Assembly: GCA_963729195.1 (NCBI GenBank)
Contig: CAVSNF010000004.1
Location: 1-64,000, forward strand
Source of the DNA: CAVPTL01 sp963729195
Lineage (GTDB): Bacteria > Actinomycetota > Thermoleophilia > Gaiellales > JAICJC01
DNA: 64,000 bases
Reading direction: 5' to 3'
A program made the translations under genes and the position numbers. Below the pieces are notes generated by a model, which was not told the origin of the DNA, ran no database searches, and saw only the letters and a list, made by a program, of their open reading frames with translations. Of the stretch, positions 10,188 through 18,638 are shown in pieces (position 1 is the first letter of the stretch; each line of letters opens with the position of its first letter).

Positions 10188-11612
10188 TTACCGCAGCGAC
10201 GGCTCTGAGCCACCTGGAAGTGACAGGACAAACTCGGTGTGTCCCTCGGCCGACTCGACGCTGAGTGTCCCGTCCATGCGCTGCGCCAACTCGCGGGCGA
10301 TGGCGAGGCCCAGCCCGGTGCCGGTCGCGGTGGTACCGGCACCCCGATAGAAGCGGTCGAACAGATGCGGGCGGGCGTCCTCGGAAATGCCCGGACCGTC
10401 GTCGGAGACGGTCAGCGTGACGAACCCGTTGTCGGCGCCGGTCAGCACCCGCACGTTGGTGCCACGGGGGTTGTGGCGGATCGCGTTATCGACCAGCACC
10501 CGGCCGATCTGCTGCACCCGCTGCTCGTCGCCGATGCCCTCGGCCGCGACGCTCTCACGGGCCAGCACCACCCGGCTGCCGTGGCGCGAGGCAAGGCCGC
10601 GGAATTCGCGCACCAGCGTGCGGGCGGTGGAGACCAGGTCGAGCGGCTCCTGCTCGATCGAGACGGCACCGGAATCGAGCCGAGAGAGGTCGAGCAGGTC
10701 GGTGGCGAGCTTGGTCAGCCGGGTCACCTGGGAGCGCATGGTGTCGAGGAACTCATCGCGGGTGGCGGCGTCGATGTCGTCGCTTTCCAGCAACTCGAGG
10801 AAGCCTGCCAGCGAGAACAGCGGCGTTCGCAGCTCGTGCGAGGCGTTGGCGATGAAGTCCTTGCGGGCGCGATCGACCTGCGCCAGCCTGCTCTGCATGA
10901 GGTCGAACGATCGCGCCAGCCGGCCCAGCTCGTCGGCCGCCTCATCGCCGATTGGCTGGTCGAACTGGCCCGAAGCGACCCGGCTGGCGGCGGCCTCGAG
11001 CCGTGCCAGCCGTCGCGAGATCGCAACTGCCGCCGTCCACCCGACCAGGCCGGCGACTCCGAGCGCCAGCAGGGTGGCGATCAGGAACTGGCGCTCGACC
11101 AGGGCGGCGGCGTCGTTAACGTCGGTGATCCGTTGGGACAAGAGCACCACCGCGAAGGTCGGCTTGCCGGCGGCGTCCGGCACCGAGGGCATGCGGTAGG
11201 CGACCCTGATGCGGCCGCCCGAGTTGCGGTCGGCGACAGGCGTCTCGGAGGCCAGCGCGGCACGGATGATCGGGCTCTTTGGCCCGATCGGGGCGGGGTT
11301 GTCGAGGTGGTTGTAAAAGAATTGTCGCTGGCCGTTGAAGTCGCAAAACACGCTCAGCTGTGCGCCCGCGAACCCCGACATCTGGCGCAACCCCGGCCCT
11401 GTGACGTTGAAACAACCCTTGGCGAACATCGCCAATCGCTTGGGACTCTGCTGTTGGTTCTTCGCAGTGCCCTGCAGCCGCGTTAACCGGTCGGAGATGA
11501 GGTCGGCGCGGAGGCTGGGGACAACGTACAGGAACAGCACACCCATGGCGGTCGCCACGACCGTCACGAACACGACGATCAGCCGCACCCGCAGCGAGCG
11601 CAGCGGGTTCAC
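10188..11612 (-). CDS. Sensor histidine kinase (HAMP, HisKA, HATPase)
   Basis: 474 residues, intact. A first membrane segment (about residues 10-30) is followed by an extracytoplasmic region of some 130 residues, a second membrane segment (about 175-200), HAMP, a dimerisation domain with DFIANASHELRTPLFSLAGF (phospho-acceptor His), and an ATPase domain with DNAIRHNPRGTN, VSDDGPGISEDARPHLFDRFYRG and GTGLGLAIARELAQ. The GTG start directly follows the response-regulator TAG. The stop lies 10 bp before treT. The ectodomain is unlike any I recognise, so the stimulus is unknown; the operon suggests osmotic or desiccation stress. Confidence 0.93.
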   Translation of the reverse strand: MNPLRSLRVRLIVVFVTVVATAMGVLFLYVVPSLRADLISDRLTRLQGTAKNQQQSPKRLAMFAKGCFNVTGPGLRQMSGFAGAQLSVFCDFNGQRQFFYNHLDNPAPIGPKSPIIRAALASETPVADRNSGGRIRVAYRMPSVPDAAGKPTFAVVLLSQRITDVNDAAALVERQFLIATLLALGVAGLVGWTAAVAISRRLARLEAAASRVASGQFDQPIGDEAADELGRLARSFDLMQSRLAQVDRARKDFIANASHELRTPLFSLAGFLELLESDDIDAATRDEFLDTMRSQVTRLTKLATDLLDLSRLDSGAVSIEQEPLDLVSTARTLVREFRGLASRHGSRVVLARESVAAEGIGDEQRVQQIGRVLVDNAIRHNPRGTNVRVLTGADNGFVTLTVSDDGPGISEDARPHLFDRFYRGAGTTATGTGLGLAIARELAQRMDGTLSVESAEGHTEFVLSLPGGSEPSLR

Positions 11613-12314
11613 CTAGCCGTCCCGGAAGCGGTACCCGACTCCGCGCACCGTGAAGATGTAGGTGGGATCGCTGGGATCGGCTTCGATCTTCTCGCGCAGG
11701 TGGCGGATATGCACGTCGATCGTGCGCGGTTCGCGATAGGCCGAATCACCCCACACCGTCTCCAGCAGCGCCTGGCGGGTGTACACCCGGCCGGGATGGG
11801 TGGCCAGCGTGCGCAGCACCTCGAACTCGACATAGGTCAGCTGCACCGGTCGCCCGGCGACGGTCAGGCTGCGCTTGGCCGGATTGATCAGCAGGCCGTC
11901 GGCCTCAACCGTGGGTTCGGTACCGGAGCCCAGCTCGGCCAGCAGACTGGCCCGCCGCAACACCGCCCGGATGCGGCTGCGGAACTCGCGAATCGAGAAC
12001 GGCTTGGTGATGTAGTCGTCGGCGCCCAGCTCCAGGCCGAGCACCTTGTCCACCTCGTCGTCGCGAGCCGTCAGCATGATGATCGGCACGGCCGAGGATG
12101 TGCGCAGCCGCCGGCACACCTCCAGGCCGTCCAACCGGGGCAGCATCACGTCCAGCACAACCAGGTCGACCGCGCGCTCGGCAAACCGCATCAGCGCCTC
12201 CTCGCCGTCACGCGCCTGCACCACCGTGTACCCCTCGCGCTCGAGCGGGTAGGTGAGCAGCTTCTGGATCGACTCTTCGTCGTCGACCAGCATGATGGTT
12301 GCGGACTCGGGCAC
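11613..12314 (-). CDS. OmpR/PhoB-family response regulator
   Basis: 233 residues. The receiver domain has acidic residues D11-D12, phospho-acceptor D55 in VVLDVMLPRLDGLEV, the switch threonine in IIMLTARDDE and the conserved lysine in DDYITKPFSIREF. The C-terminal winged helix reads QLTYVEFEVLRTLATHPG and ends TVRGVGYRFRDG. It is the first gene of a probable four-gene operon (regulator, kinase, treT, otsA), so it may autoregulate and control trehalose synthesis. The target operator cannot be read from the sequence. Confidence 0.95.
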   Translation of the reverse strand: MPESATIMLVDDEESIQKLLTYPLEREGYTVVQARDGEEALMRFAERAVDLVVLDVMLPRLDGLEVCRRLRTSSAVPIIMLTARDDEVDKVLGLELGADDYITKPFSIREFRSRIRAVLRRASLLAELGSGTEPTVEADGLLINPAKRSLTVAGRPVQLTYVEFEVLRTLATHPGRVYTRQALLETVWGDSAYREPRTIDVHIRHLREKIEADPSDPTYIFTVRGVGYRFRDG

Positions 12315-12371
12315 TGTGCTTCACATGGTAATGCCGCCCGTTGCCGACCGCCTGCGGCAAGCGGCGTGTGC

Positions 12372-12377
12372 TATAAC
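12372..12377 (+). promoter_or_regulatory. Candidate -10 box TATAAC upstream of the 12388 gene
   Basis: TATAAC ends 10 bp before the ATG at 12388, with no Shine-Dalgarno between. This is the spacing expected for a leaderless or near-leaderless transcript. No good -35 is visible. Confidence 0.35.
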
Positions 12378-12387
12378 GGCCGCCGCC

Positions 12388-14136
12388 ATGGCGACACCCA
12401 ACCCGCACCCCAACCGTGGGCGGCGTGAACTGGTCTCCTGGCGGCTTTACCGGGCGCTCACCGGCGTGGCTTTGCTGGCCCTGGTACTCGCCGCGCTGGC
12501 GGTGCAGCACCCCGACGCCCCCTCACCACCCGACCAGCCGGTGACGGTCAGCGGCGGCTCCGTGATCGCCGCAGCCCAGGAGCAGAGCACCGCCGAGCAC
12601 ACCGCCGCGGGCGGGTGCTGCGCAGCCGGCAGCGCGGGTGAGCTGGCCGGCGCCACGGATATGTCCGAGAAGCTCTCCAACTTCGATTCCAAGCCAGAAC
12701 TGGTGCAGTTCGCATCCAACCTGGCCTGGCGGTCACAGCCGGTGCCGATGATCAACGTGATCGCCTACAAGCCCGGCACTCAGGCCGGGATCATCGCCGT
12801 GATCGCCCATCGCGACGGGGGTGGCGTGCAACCGCCGATCGGATCCGGTCTGCTGTTGGAGCTGGGAAAGGCGCTCAATCCGCTGAAGCTGCGCCGGGGG
12901 GTGGTGCTGGTGTCGACGGACGGTGGCACCACCGGCGGTCAGGGAGCCGACCAGTTCGCCCGGACGTGGCCGCAGGCCGACCAAATCGTTAGTGCGATCA
13001 CGATCGATTCGATCGCGGGGCCACCCGGTGCAACGCTCCGGGTGGCCACCCGCACGGTGACGCCGCGGGGCACCTCCCCGACGCTGGTCGCAGCGCTGCG
13101 CCAGTCGGCCTCGCTGGTGGGCGGCGCCGACCCCAACCTGCCCAGCACCATCAACCAGCTCACCGGGTATGCGATTCCCTATGCGCCCACCGAGCAGAGC
13201 CCGCTGCTGGCCCACCAGGTGCCCGCCATCAGCGTCAGCGCCGGCGGCGGGCCGACACCGCAACTGTTCAAACAGGTGAACTCCAAGCAGGTCGGCCAGG
13301 CGGCGTCGGCACTCGCGACCCTGGTGGTCACGCTCGATACCGCGCCCTCGATCGATCGCGGCGGACCGCCGGTGGTGTTTGCCGGCGTCAGCGTGGTTCG
13401 TGGATGGCTGCTGGAACTGGCGCTGATGCTGCTGCTGCTGCCCAGTCTGGCGTGCGTGCTGGTGCTGGTGGGTAAGGCCCGCCGCCGCCGGGTGTCCCTG
13501 GCGCCCGGATTGTGGGCGCTGGGCTGGCGGCTCAGCACGTGGCTGGTGGGGCTGCTCACCATCTGGCTGCTGACGCTGGCACCGGGAGACCTGCTGCCGT
13601 CGATCTCGGCACCTCCGCTGCCATATCGCACCGGCGTGGCCACATCCGGCATCGTGATCGTGATCCTGGTCACCGCCGCCTACTGGCGATTCGTGTCGAG
13701 GCCACGCCTGGCCGGTGGCGAGGCCTCGGGCGGAGACCGAACGATTGGTCTTACCACCGGTCTTTTGGGTCTGATGCTGGCGGGAGTGCTGCTCGCGGCC
13801 ATCAACCCCTACATGCTGATCGTGATCCTGCCTGCAGCGCACGCCTGGTTGTGGATCGCAGTTGCGGCCCGGGCGGGGCGGCGCGGCATGGCGCTGCCGT
13901 ACGTGCTCGGATTCCTGGGATTGCTGCTGGTGCTGGGTGAGTTGTGGTTCGGCCAGGATCTGGGATCGCAGACGCCGCGGGCGGTGCTGGCGATGACCGC
14001 CAGCGGATACCTGTCCCCGGCCGTCACCTTCTGCGTCGCCATCGCAGGCGCCGCGGCCTGCCAGATCGGCGCGCTGGTGCTGGGCCGCTACGCCCCGGTG
14101 AATAACGGTGCCAGGCACCGTTATTCACGGATCTAG
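12388..14136 (+). CDS. Membrane protein with degenerate M28-peptidase-like ectodomain
   Basis: About 582 residues. One membrane segment near residue 25 is followed by an extracytoplasmic domain of about 300 residues (VPMINVIAYKPG, GIIAVIAHRDGGG, GVVLVSTDGGTTGGQGADQFA, INQLTGYAIPYAPTEQSPLL, VPAISVSAGG) and then seven or eight membrane helices. The ectodomain order resembles M28 aminopeptidases, and the topology recalls Gaa1-like proteins, but I do not see the full zinc-ligand set, so catalysis is doubtful. The ATG at 12388 is preceded by a -10-like box. The last residues, VNNGARHRYSRI, are encoded by a copy of the dispersed palindrome, so the original C-terminus was probably altered. Confidence 0.65.
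   Translation: MATPNPHPNRGRRELVSWRLYRALTGVALLALVLAALAVQHPDAPSPPDQPVTVSGGSVIAAAQEQSTAEHTAAGGCCAAGSAGELAGATDMSEKLSNFDSKPELVQFASNLAWRSQPVPMINVIAYKPGTQAGIIAVIAHRDGGGVQPPIGSGLLLELGKALNPLKLRRGVVLVSTDGGTTGGQGADQFARTWPQADQIVSAITIDSIAGPPGATLRVATRTVTPRGTSPTLVAALRQSASLVGGADPNLPSTINQLTGYAIPYAPTEQSPLLAHQVPAISVSAGGGPTPQLFKQVNSKQVGQAASALATLVVTLDTAPSIDRGGPPVVFAGVSVVRGWLLELALMLLLLPSLACVLVLVGKARRRRVSLAPGLWALGWRLSTWLVGLLTIWLLTLAPGDLLPSISAPPLPYRTGVATSGIVIVILVTAAYWRFVSRPRLAGGEASGGDRTIGLTTGLLGLMLAGVLLAAINPYMLIVILPAAHAWLWIAVAARAGRRGMALPYVLGFLGLLLVLGELWFGQDLGSQTPRAVLAMTASGYLSPAVTFCVAIAGAAACQIGALVLGRYAPVNNGARHRYSRI
14098..14128. repeat. Dispersed palindrome, copy 1
   Basis: A 31-bp palindrome, arms GTGAATAACGGTGCC and its complement around a central A, with no mismatch in the arms. 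It lies inside the last codons of the 12388 gene and 11 bp before the stop of the converging lipoprotein gene. Confidence 0.95.
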
Positions 14137-14138
14137 TC

Positions 14139-15248
14139 TCACGCGCCGCGGAACTCGGCCCAGATCGTCTCGCGCTGCTGGAGGCCTGTGGGGGTGGTGC
14201 GCAGCACCTGATAGTTGGACAGGATGTCGTCGCCGAACACCACCAGCGGATCCTTGGCGAGCGATGCCGGCTTGACCAGCGGAAACGAGGCGGGCGTCCC
14301 CACCTCATAGGCGTTGTGCTCCATCTCGCGGGCGTTGACGGCGGGCGTCAGCATGTAGTTGATCCACGCGTGTGCGGCATGGGGATCGGGTGCAGATGCT
14401 GCGATCGCCCAGCTGTCGATCCAGATCTCTGAGGTGTCCGGGACGGCGATCTCGATGTCGCCCAAGGCCGAGCGTGCGGCCTGAATCCGCAGGGCATCAC
14501 CGGAGTACGCGATGCCCAGGTCGATCTCGCCGTCCTCGAACTCGCGCAGATACTCACCCTTGATGGTCGAGACATACGGACGCACGTTGAGTAACAGCTG
14601 GCGGGCGTCCTCGAGATCGCCCGTGTCGTCCGAGTTGATCGAGTGGCCCAAAGCAATCAGGGCGACACCGATCACCTCCGAGGCACTGTCGATGAAATTC
14701 ACGTTCAGGCCGCTGGAGTGGGCAAGAAAGTCGAAGAACTGGTCCCACTGCTGGAGATCGTCCGGCACCCGATCGGAGCGGCGGGCGAAGGTGGTGATGC
14801 CCGTGTCCTTGATCACCGAGTAGCGGTTGCCGGGGTCGTAGGAGAGCGTCGTCCAGTGCGGATCCAGGTGCTTCAGGTTGGGGATCAGGCTGTGGTCGAG
14901 TTCCGACAGTAGGCCGAGGCCCTTCTCGATGCCGACGTGGTCGGCATCGGGCACGATCACGTCGTGCGGCATGCGCCCGGTGGTGAGCTGCTCCAGCAGC
15001 TCTTCGTTGGACGTGTAGGAACTCTCGATCACGCGCACGCCTTTGGCCTTCGAGAAGGCCCGCACGTTGGCCGGATCGGAGTACCTGGGCCAGCTGGCGA
15101 CGTGCAGGTTGGGCTCGATCTGGGCCTCCGGGATGACCGCGACGCTCGACGACGCGGCCGCGCCGCCGCCCGAGCCCGAGCACGCCGCGGCGGTCAGCGC
15201 GAGCGCCCCGGCACCCAGAAACTGTGCCCGGTTGACCCGCCTGGTCAC
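14139..15248 (-). CDS. PotD/PotF-like extracellular solute-binding lipoprotein
   Basis: 369 residues, intact. The N-terminus has a twin-arginine-like RRVNRAQFLGAGALALTAAAC with a lipobox (TAAAC), so it is probably a Tat or Sec exported lipoprotein. The mature part follows the polyamine-binding protein pattern: LHVASWPRYSDPANV, then TGRMPHDVIVPDADHV, LREFEDGEIDLGIAYSGDALRI and EIWIDSWAIAASAPDPHAAHAWINYML. The GTG start overlaps the moeA stop as GTGA. No permease or ATPase gene of a matching transporter is next to it. Ligand is unknown; spermidine/putrescine is the family default and not shown here. Confidence 0.85.
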   Translation of the reverse strand: MTRRVNRAQFLGAGALALTAAACSGSGGGAAASSSVAVIPEAQIEPNLHVASWPRYSDPANVRAFSKAKGVRVIESSYTSNEELLEQLTTGRMPHDVIVPDADHVGIEKGLGLLSELDHSLIPNLKHLDPHWTTLSYDPGNRYSVIKDTGITTFARRSDRVPDDLQQWDQFFDFLAHSSGLNVNFIDSASEVIGVALIALGHSINSDDTGDLEDARQLLLNVRPYVSTIKGEYLREFEDGEIDLGIAYSGDALRIQAARSALGDIEIAVPDTSEIWIDSWAIAASAPDPHAAHAWINYMLTPAVNAREMEHNAYEVGTPASFPLVKPASLAKDPLVVFGDDILSNYQVLRTTPTGLQQRETIWAEFRGA

Positions 15249-16423
15249 AGCAGCACGTACTGCACCAGCTCGCCCGCGGGCACCTCGCCGTCACCGTGAT
15301 CGATGAACGCGATCGCGTCGGCGTGGGCTGCGTGGGCGATCAGGTGAGACTCCTGGGCCGACTGAGGGTCGAGCTGCATGCCGTCCGGGCCGGGGGCGAG
15401 CGTGCAGCGCATGGCGTGATCGCGCTGGCGCAGGCGTTTGACCGGCCGCGCCAGGCGGGCCACCGCCCGGGCGGGCACCGGTGCGCCCTGCATCCGCATC
15501 AGCGCCGGCCGGATGAACAGTTCGAAGCACACCAGGCTCGAGACGGGGTTCCCGGGGACACCGAACACCAGCGCGCCCGAGTCCGCCACCCCGAACCACA
15601 ACGGCTTGCCGGGCTTGTGCGCCACCCGCCAGAACACCTCCTCCACACCCAGGCCCAGCAGCGCCGGCTTGACGTAGTCGTGCGGACCGACCGAGACCCC
15701 GCCCGAGGAGATCACAACGTCGGCGGTGAGCGCTGAGGCGAGCGCGTCCGAGATCGCCTGGGGATCGTCGCGCACGACCTCGGCCATGGTCATCTCGGCA
15801 CCGGCGCGAAGCGACTGGGCGGTGACCGCGGTCAGGTTCGACTCGTAGATCTGTCCGGGCTGGAGCGGCTCACCGGCTGCGACCAGCTCGCTTCCGGTGG
15901 CGATCGCCGCAACCCGCGGCCGGCGCGCCAGCTCGAGCTCCCACACTCCTGCCGATGCGAGCGCGGCCAGCGCCGCAGGTGAGAGCACCGCCCCGGCCTC
16001 GGCGATCACGTCGCCCGCCGAGACATCCTCGCCGGCTCGGCGGATGCACGCACCCACCACCGGTGGGGCAGCCACCAGGCCACCGTCGCGCTCCTCGGCA
16101 ACCTCGATCGGCACGATCGCATCGGCTCCGTCGGGAACCGGCGCACCGGTCGCGATACCCGCCACCGTGCCGGGGCCGAGCGGGATCGGTGGATCGCCGG
16201 CCGCGATCCGCGCTGCGATCGGAACCGGGCCGTTGCCGAGCTCGGCAGCGCGCACCGCGTACCCGTCCATCGACGAGGTCGCAAACGGCGGCAGCGACAC
16301 CACCGCGCGGGCCGGCTGGGACAACACCCGGCCGACCAGACCGGGGCCGACCGCCACCCGCTCAGTCGAAAGCGCAGGCGTCCGTTCGAGGATGATCTCG
16401 AGAGCTTCGGAAGGACTCAGCAT
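15245..16423 (-). CDS. moeA: Molybdopterin molybdenumtransferase MoeA
   Basis: 392 residues, intact. It inserts molybdate into adenylylated molybdopterin. Motifs include PPFATSSMDGYAVRA, GTVAGIATGAPVPDGADAIV, IATGSELV, VISSGGVSVGPHDYV, HKPGKPLWFG and VFGVPGNPVSSLVCFELF. Upstream partners mog and moaC lie at 6484-7403 in a different operon. Translation is coupled to the downstream solute-binding lipoprotein gene through a GTGA overlap, an unusual pairing. Confidence 0.95.
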   Translation of the reverse strand: MLSPSEALEIILERTPALSTERVAVGPGLVGRVLSQPARAVVSLPPFATSSMDGYAVRAAELGNGPVPIAARIAAGDPPIPLGPGTVAGIATGAPVPDGADAIVPIEVAEERDGGLVAAPPVVGACIRRAGEDVSAGDVIAEAGAVLSPAALAALASAGVWELELARRPRVAAIATGSELVAAGEPLQPGQIYESNLTAVTAQSLRAGAEMTMAEVVRDDPQAISDALASALTADVVISSGGVSVGPHDYVKPALLGLGVEEVFWRVAHKPGKPLWFGVADSGALVFGVPGNPVSSLVCFELFIRPALMRMQGAPVPARAVARLARPVKRLRQRDHAMRCTLAPGPDGMQLDPQSAQESHLIAHAAHADAIAFIDHGDGEVPAGELVQYVLL

Positions 16424-16468
16424 CGCCCATAGAGTCTGCCAGAGTCCGGCAGGTCAGGCGCGGCCGGA

Positions 16469-16858
16469 CTACTCACCCCAGCCGGTGGGCGGCTTGAGCG
16501 CGTTGAGTGCGCGAGCAAACGACACTGGAGTTCGACAATTGACGTATTGAGTGATGGTGGAGTCGGACAGCGTCACCGTCACCCCCAGCATGCGGTGTGT
16601 GGCTTTGCAGTTCGGCTGAGCACGCGGAGCAGGCAGCGGGAGCGGGATCAACCGCTCGGCCCGGATGACGGCTGCGTGTGAAGGCCAGCCAGGCGTGCCG
16701 TTGTACGTGTTCTCGTCGGCGACGACGGTCAGCCCGATGACATGCAAGTGTCCGTTTGGATCGCTCTCTGGGCTGTGCCATTCGTACCATCCGGAAACGT
16801 ATGCCACCAGGAACAGCGCTACCAACACTGCCGCGAGCCCACCCCATCGGACGCTCAT
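16469..16858 (-). CDS. Small membrane-anchored exported protein, tandem paralogue B
   Basis: Not recognised. About 129 residues from the ATG at 16856-16858: one membrane anchor (about residues 5-24, GLAAVLVALFLVAYVSGWY), then an extracytoplasmic domain. It shares with the next gene upstream the pattern L-I/P-PLPL/IPLP-x-PR, a cysteine, V-x-LSD-x-T, a second cysteine and a terminal NALKPxxGW. The two cysteines could form a disulfide outside the cell. The ATG overlaps the stop of the upstream paralogue as ATGA. It is the third gene of a three-gene operon of exported proteins. Confidence 0.7.
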   Translation of the reverse strand: MSVRWGGLAAVLVALFLVAYVSGWYEWHSPESDPNGHLHVIGLTVVADENTYNGTPGWPSHAAVIRAERLIPLPLPAPRAQPNCKATHRMLGVTVTLSDSTITQYVNCRTPVSFARALNALKPPTGWGE

Positions 16859-17304
16859 CCTGGCTCCTCTTCCTGAGACTTGACAGCGACTCCCACCTTG
16901 CGGGTGGTCGGCCATCCTCCGGCCGGTTTGAGTGCATTCACCACCGGAGCCATCGCCGGCGGCACCCCGCAGGGCGGGTACGACACGGTCGTCGTGTCGG
17001 ACAGGACGACGGTGATCGCAACTCGCGGCGTGCCGCGACAGTCCGCCCCTCGGCGAGGGCGTGGAAGCGGAATGGGCAGAAGTGAAGTCGCTCGTCGAAT
17101 TGCAGCATCGGTCGGCCAGCCCTCCGGCAGCGCATCGACGGGGCTCTGAGATGCTGAAAAGCCGATCACCCGAATCGGAGCGCGGTCCGATTGGTGGATC
17201 GCGACCCCACGCGCGCCCGTCAAGAGGTACGCGGCCGTGAAAGGTATGACCGCGGCAACCGAACCTGCGACCACCCGACGAAGAATCGCAGCGTCGCTTA
17301 GCAT
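16855..17304 (-). CDS. Small membrane-anchored exported protein, tandem paralogue A
   Basis: Not recognised. About 149 residues from the ATG at 17302-17304: an N-terminal membrane segment (VAGSVAAVIPFTAAYLLTG), then a domain homologous to the protein of the following gene. Shared motifs are LLPIPLPRPRRGADC, ITVVLSDTTTVSYPPC and NALKPAGGWP. It adds a charged tail (TRKVGVAVKSQEEEPG) that the paralogue lacks. The start overlaps the upstream secreted-protein gene by 7 bp and the stop overlaps the next ATG. Tandem duplication followed by divergence is the simplest explanation. Confidence 0.7.
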   Translation of the reverse strand: MLSDAAILRRVVAGSVAAVIPFTAAYLLTGARGVAIHQSDRAPIRVIGFSASQSPVDALPEGWPTDAAIRRATSLLPIPLPRPRRGADCRGTPRVAITVVLSDTTTVSYPPCGVPPAMAPVVNALKPAGGWPTTRKVGVAVKSQEEEPG

Positions 17305-18242
17305 GCGCTCCACGGGCCGCCGCTCACCTTCTTGGTAAACCCGACCATATAACGAAACCCTCCGCCCACGCCGTTCCGCAACTTCTGAGACGAGAGGGCG
17401 TCGGCGGCCCGCGTGTTGCCCTCGTGCTCGCATCCGAGCCAGTGAACCGCGAAGCGCCCCTTGAATGGCGTATCAGGGTGAATCCTGTCTGGACACACCT
17501 GGACGGTTTTCGAGATGTTTGCACCGAATGCGTTGAGCCCGATTGTCTGTTGCGCGCATGCACTACCTGTCTGCATATCACCTAACGGCGCCCAACGGAC
17601 CATCGCCCCGTTCGTGTAACTGTGGGCCGTTCCCATCTCCGTGATCGCGCAGTGGTTTAGTAACCCGTTGCATGCACTGTACCCCTGACCGCTCATCTCC
17701 GACAGGTCGTAGGTGTAGTGATTCGAAGCGTCCGAGTCACAGGTTGTGTATCTCGTGTAAGCCCCGTGCTGTGTGATGCTCTGCGTGTTGTTCACGAGCG
17801 TCCCGCTGTCATACACTGAGGATCGGCACGACGTCGAGGGGGTCGGCCGCGACTCGAGCGCGGCGATCTGCTTAGACGCGGCAATCTGGGAGGATGTCGG
17901 GGTTACACCGGCCGCCCGCAGATCAGCGACTGGCGTCCTGTGATTAGCAGCATAGAGGCGAGCCATCGCCCGGTAGCCGGCACTCGTCCCTGGGTCGGGC
18001 GGGGTGATTGATCCGGATCCGCCACTCTGCCCCGAGCGAACGTCGACAACGCTCCCGGGGGTGGCGACAGACACCGACCCGTTCGACCACACCTGCTTTA
18101 ACGCACCATCTGGTAACAGCTTCGAGGAAACTACTTTCGGGGGCCCGAGACCCGACGTCCTTGGCGCGGCGGCAACCCCAAGCGCGATGGCGATGAGGCA
18201 AAGTGTTCCATACCCCACCCTCGCAAGAATTCTGCTAGGCAT
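17298..18242 (-). CDS. Secreted cysteine-rich protein of unknown function (314 aa)
   Basis: Not recognised. It has a Sec-type signal peptide (RVGYGTLCLIAIALGVAAA) and a mature region rich in Ser, Thr, Asn, Gly and cysteines (for example TTCDSDASNHYTYDL, SACNGLLNHCAITEMGTAHSY, VQVCPDRIHPDTPF, WLGCEHEGNTRAADALS), ending in Cys. The even spread of cysteines suggests disulfides outside the cell. A good Shine-Dalgarno (AAAGGAG) lies about 9 bp before the ATG. It is the first gene of the operon with the two paralogous anchored proteins. Base composition is visibly less G+C-rich than the flanking housekeeping genes, which hints at acquisition. Confidence 0.7.
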   Translation of the reverse strand: MPSRILARVGYGTLCLIAIALGVAAAPRTSGLGPPKVVSSKLLPDGALKQVWSNGSVSVATPGSVVDVRSGQSGGSGSITPPDPGTSAGYRAMARLYAANHRTPVADLRAAGVTPTSSQIAASKQIAALESRPTPSTSCRSSVYDSGTLVNNTQSITQHGAYTRYTTCDSDASNHYTYDLSEMSGQGYSACNGLLNHCAITEMGTAHSYTNGAMVRWAPLGDMQTGSACAQQTIGLNAFGANISKTVQVCPDRIHPDTPFKGRFAVHWLGCEHEGNTRAADALSSQKLRNGVGGGFRYMVGFTKKVSGGPWSAC

Positions 18243-18638
18243 TCGTCCATGCTCCTTTGAGTCGTTACTTCATACGATCAGACTCGCGAAGCCGTCCCCA
18301 CGCTTCCACGAAACGTCTCACCGGCATAGACCATCGCGCCGATTGCCGCAAGATACTGTTGGGCGATAGCGCTGGCAACCGGTTGTTACACCTCTGTTAC
18401 AAAGTGCTCTTACGCCGCGCGCTCAGACATGTTCGTGAACACCGACGCGAGTGGATGAATAACGGTGCCTGGCACCGTTATTCACGACAGGCGCCCTGAG
18501 GCGCAGGACGCGGTGGTTCTGGCAAGGATCGAGCGGCGGGCGGAGCGGAGGCGTGGCAAAGCCACGTTGAGCACCGCACCGCCGCGTGGGACGCCGCCAG
18601 AACCGGCGCGGACCAGCCTCAGCTGGCACCGTTATTCA
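18243..18638. other. Intergenic region without a supported gene
   Basis: About 395 bp between the start of the secreted-protein operon and the 3' end of the penicillin-binding protein gene. It holds a direct repeat TGTTACA at 18384-18390 and 18395-18401 (11 bp apart, one helical turn), one full and one half copy of the dispersed palindrome, and the hairpin-rich segment between them. Short open frames here have no coding signature. Confidence 0.6.
18456..18484. repeat. Dispersed palindrome, copy 2
   Basis: A 29-bp palindrome, arms TGAATAACGGTGCC around a central T. It is the left edge of a 185-bp hairpin-rich segment that ends in a half copy at 18624-18639. Confidence 0.95.

Noticed and set aside
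12733..14118. 461-codon minus-strand open frame opposite the membrane protein gene
   Set aside because: Composition is dominated by Arg, Gln, His, typical of an antisense frame, and the plus strand encodes clear membrane helices.
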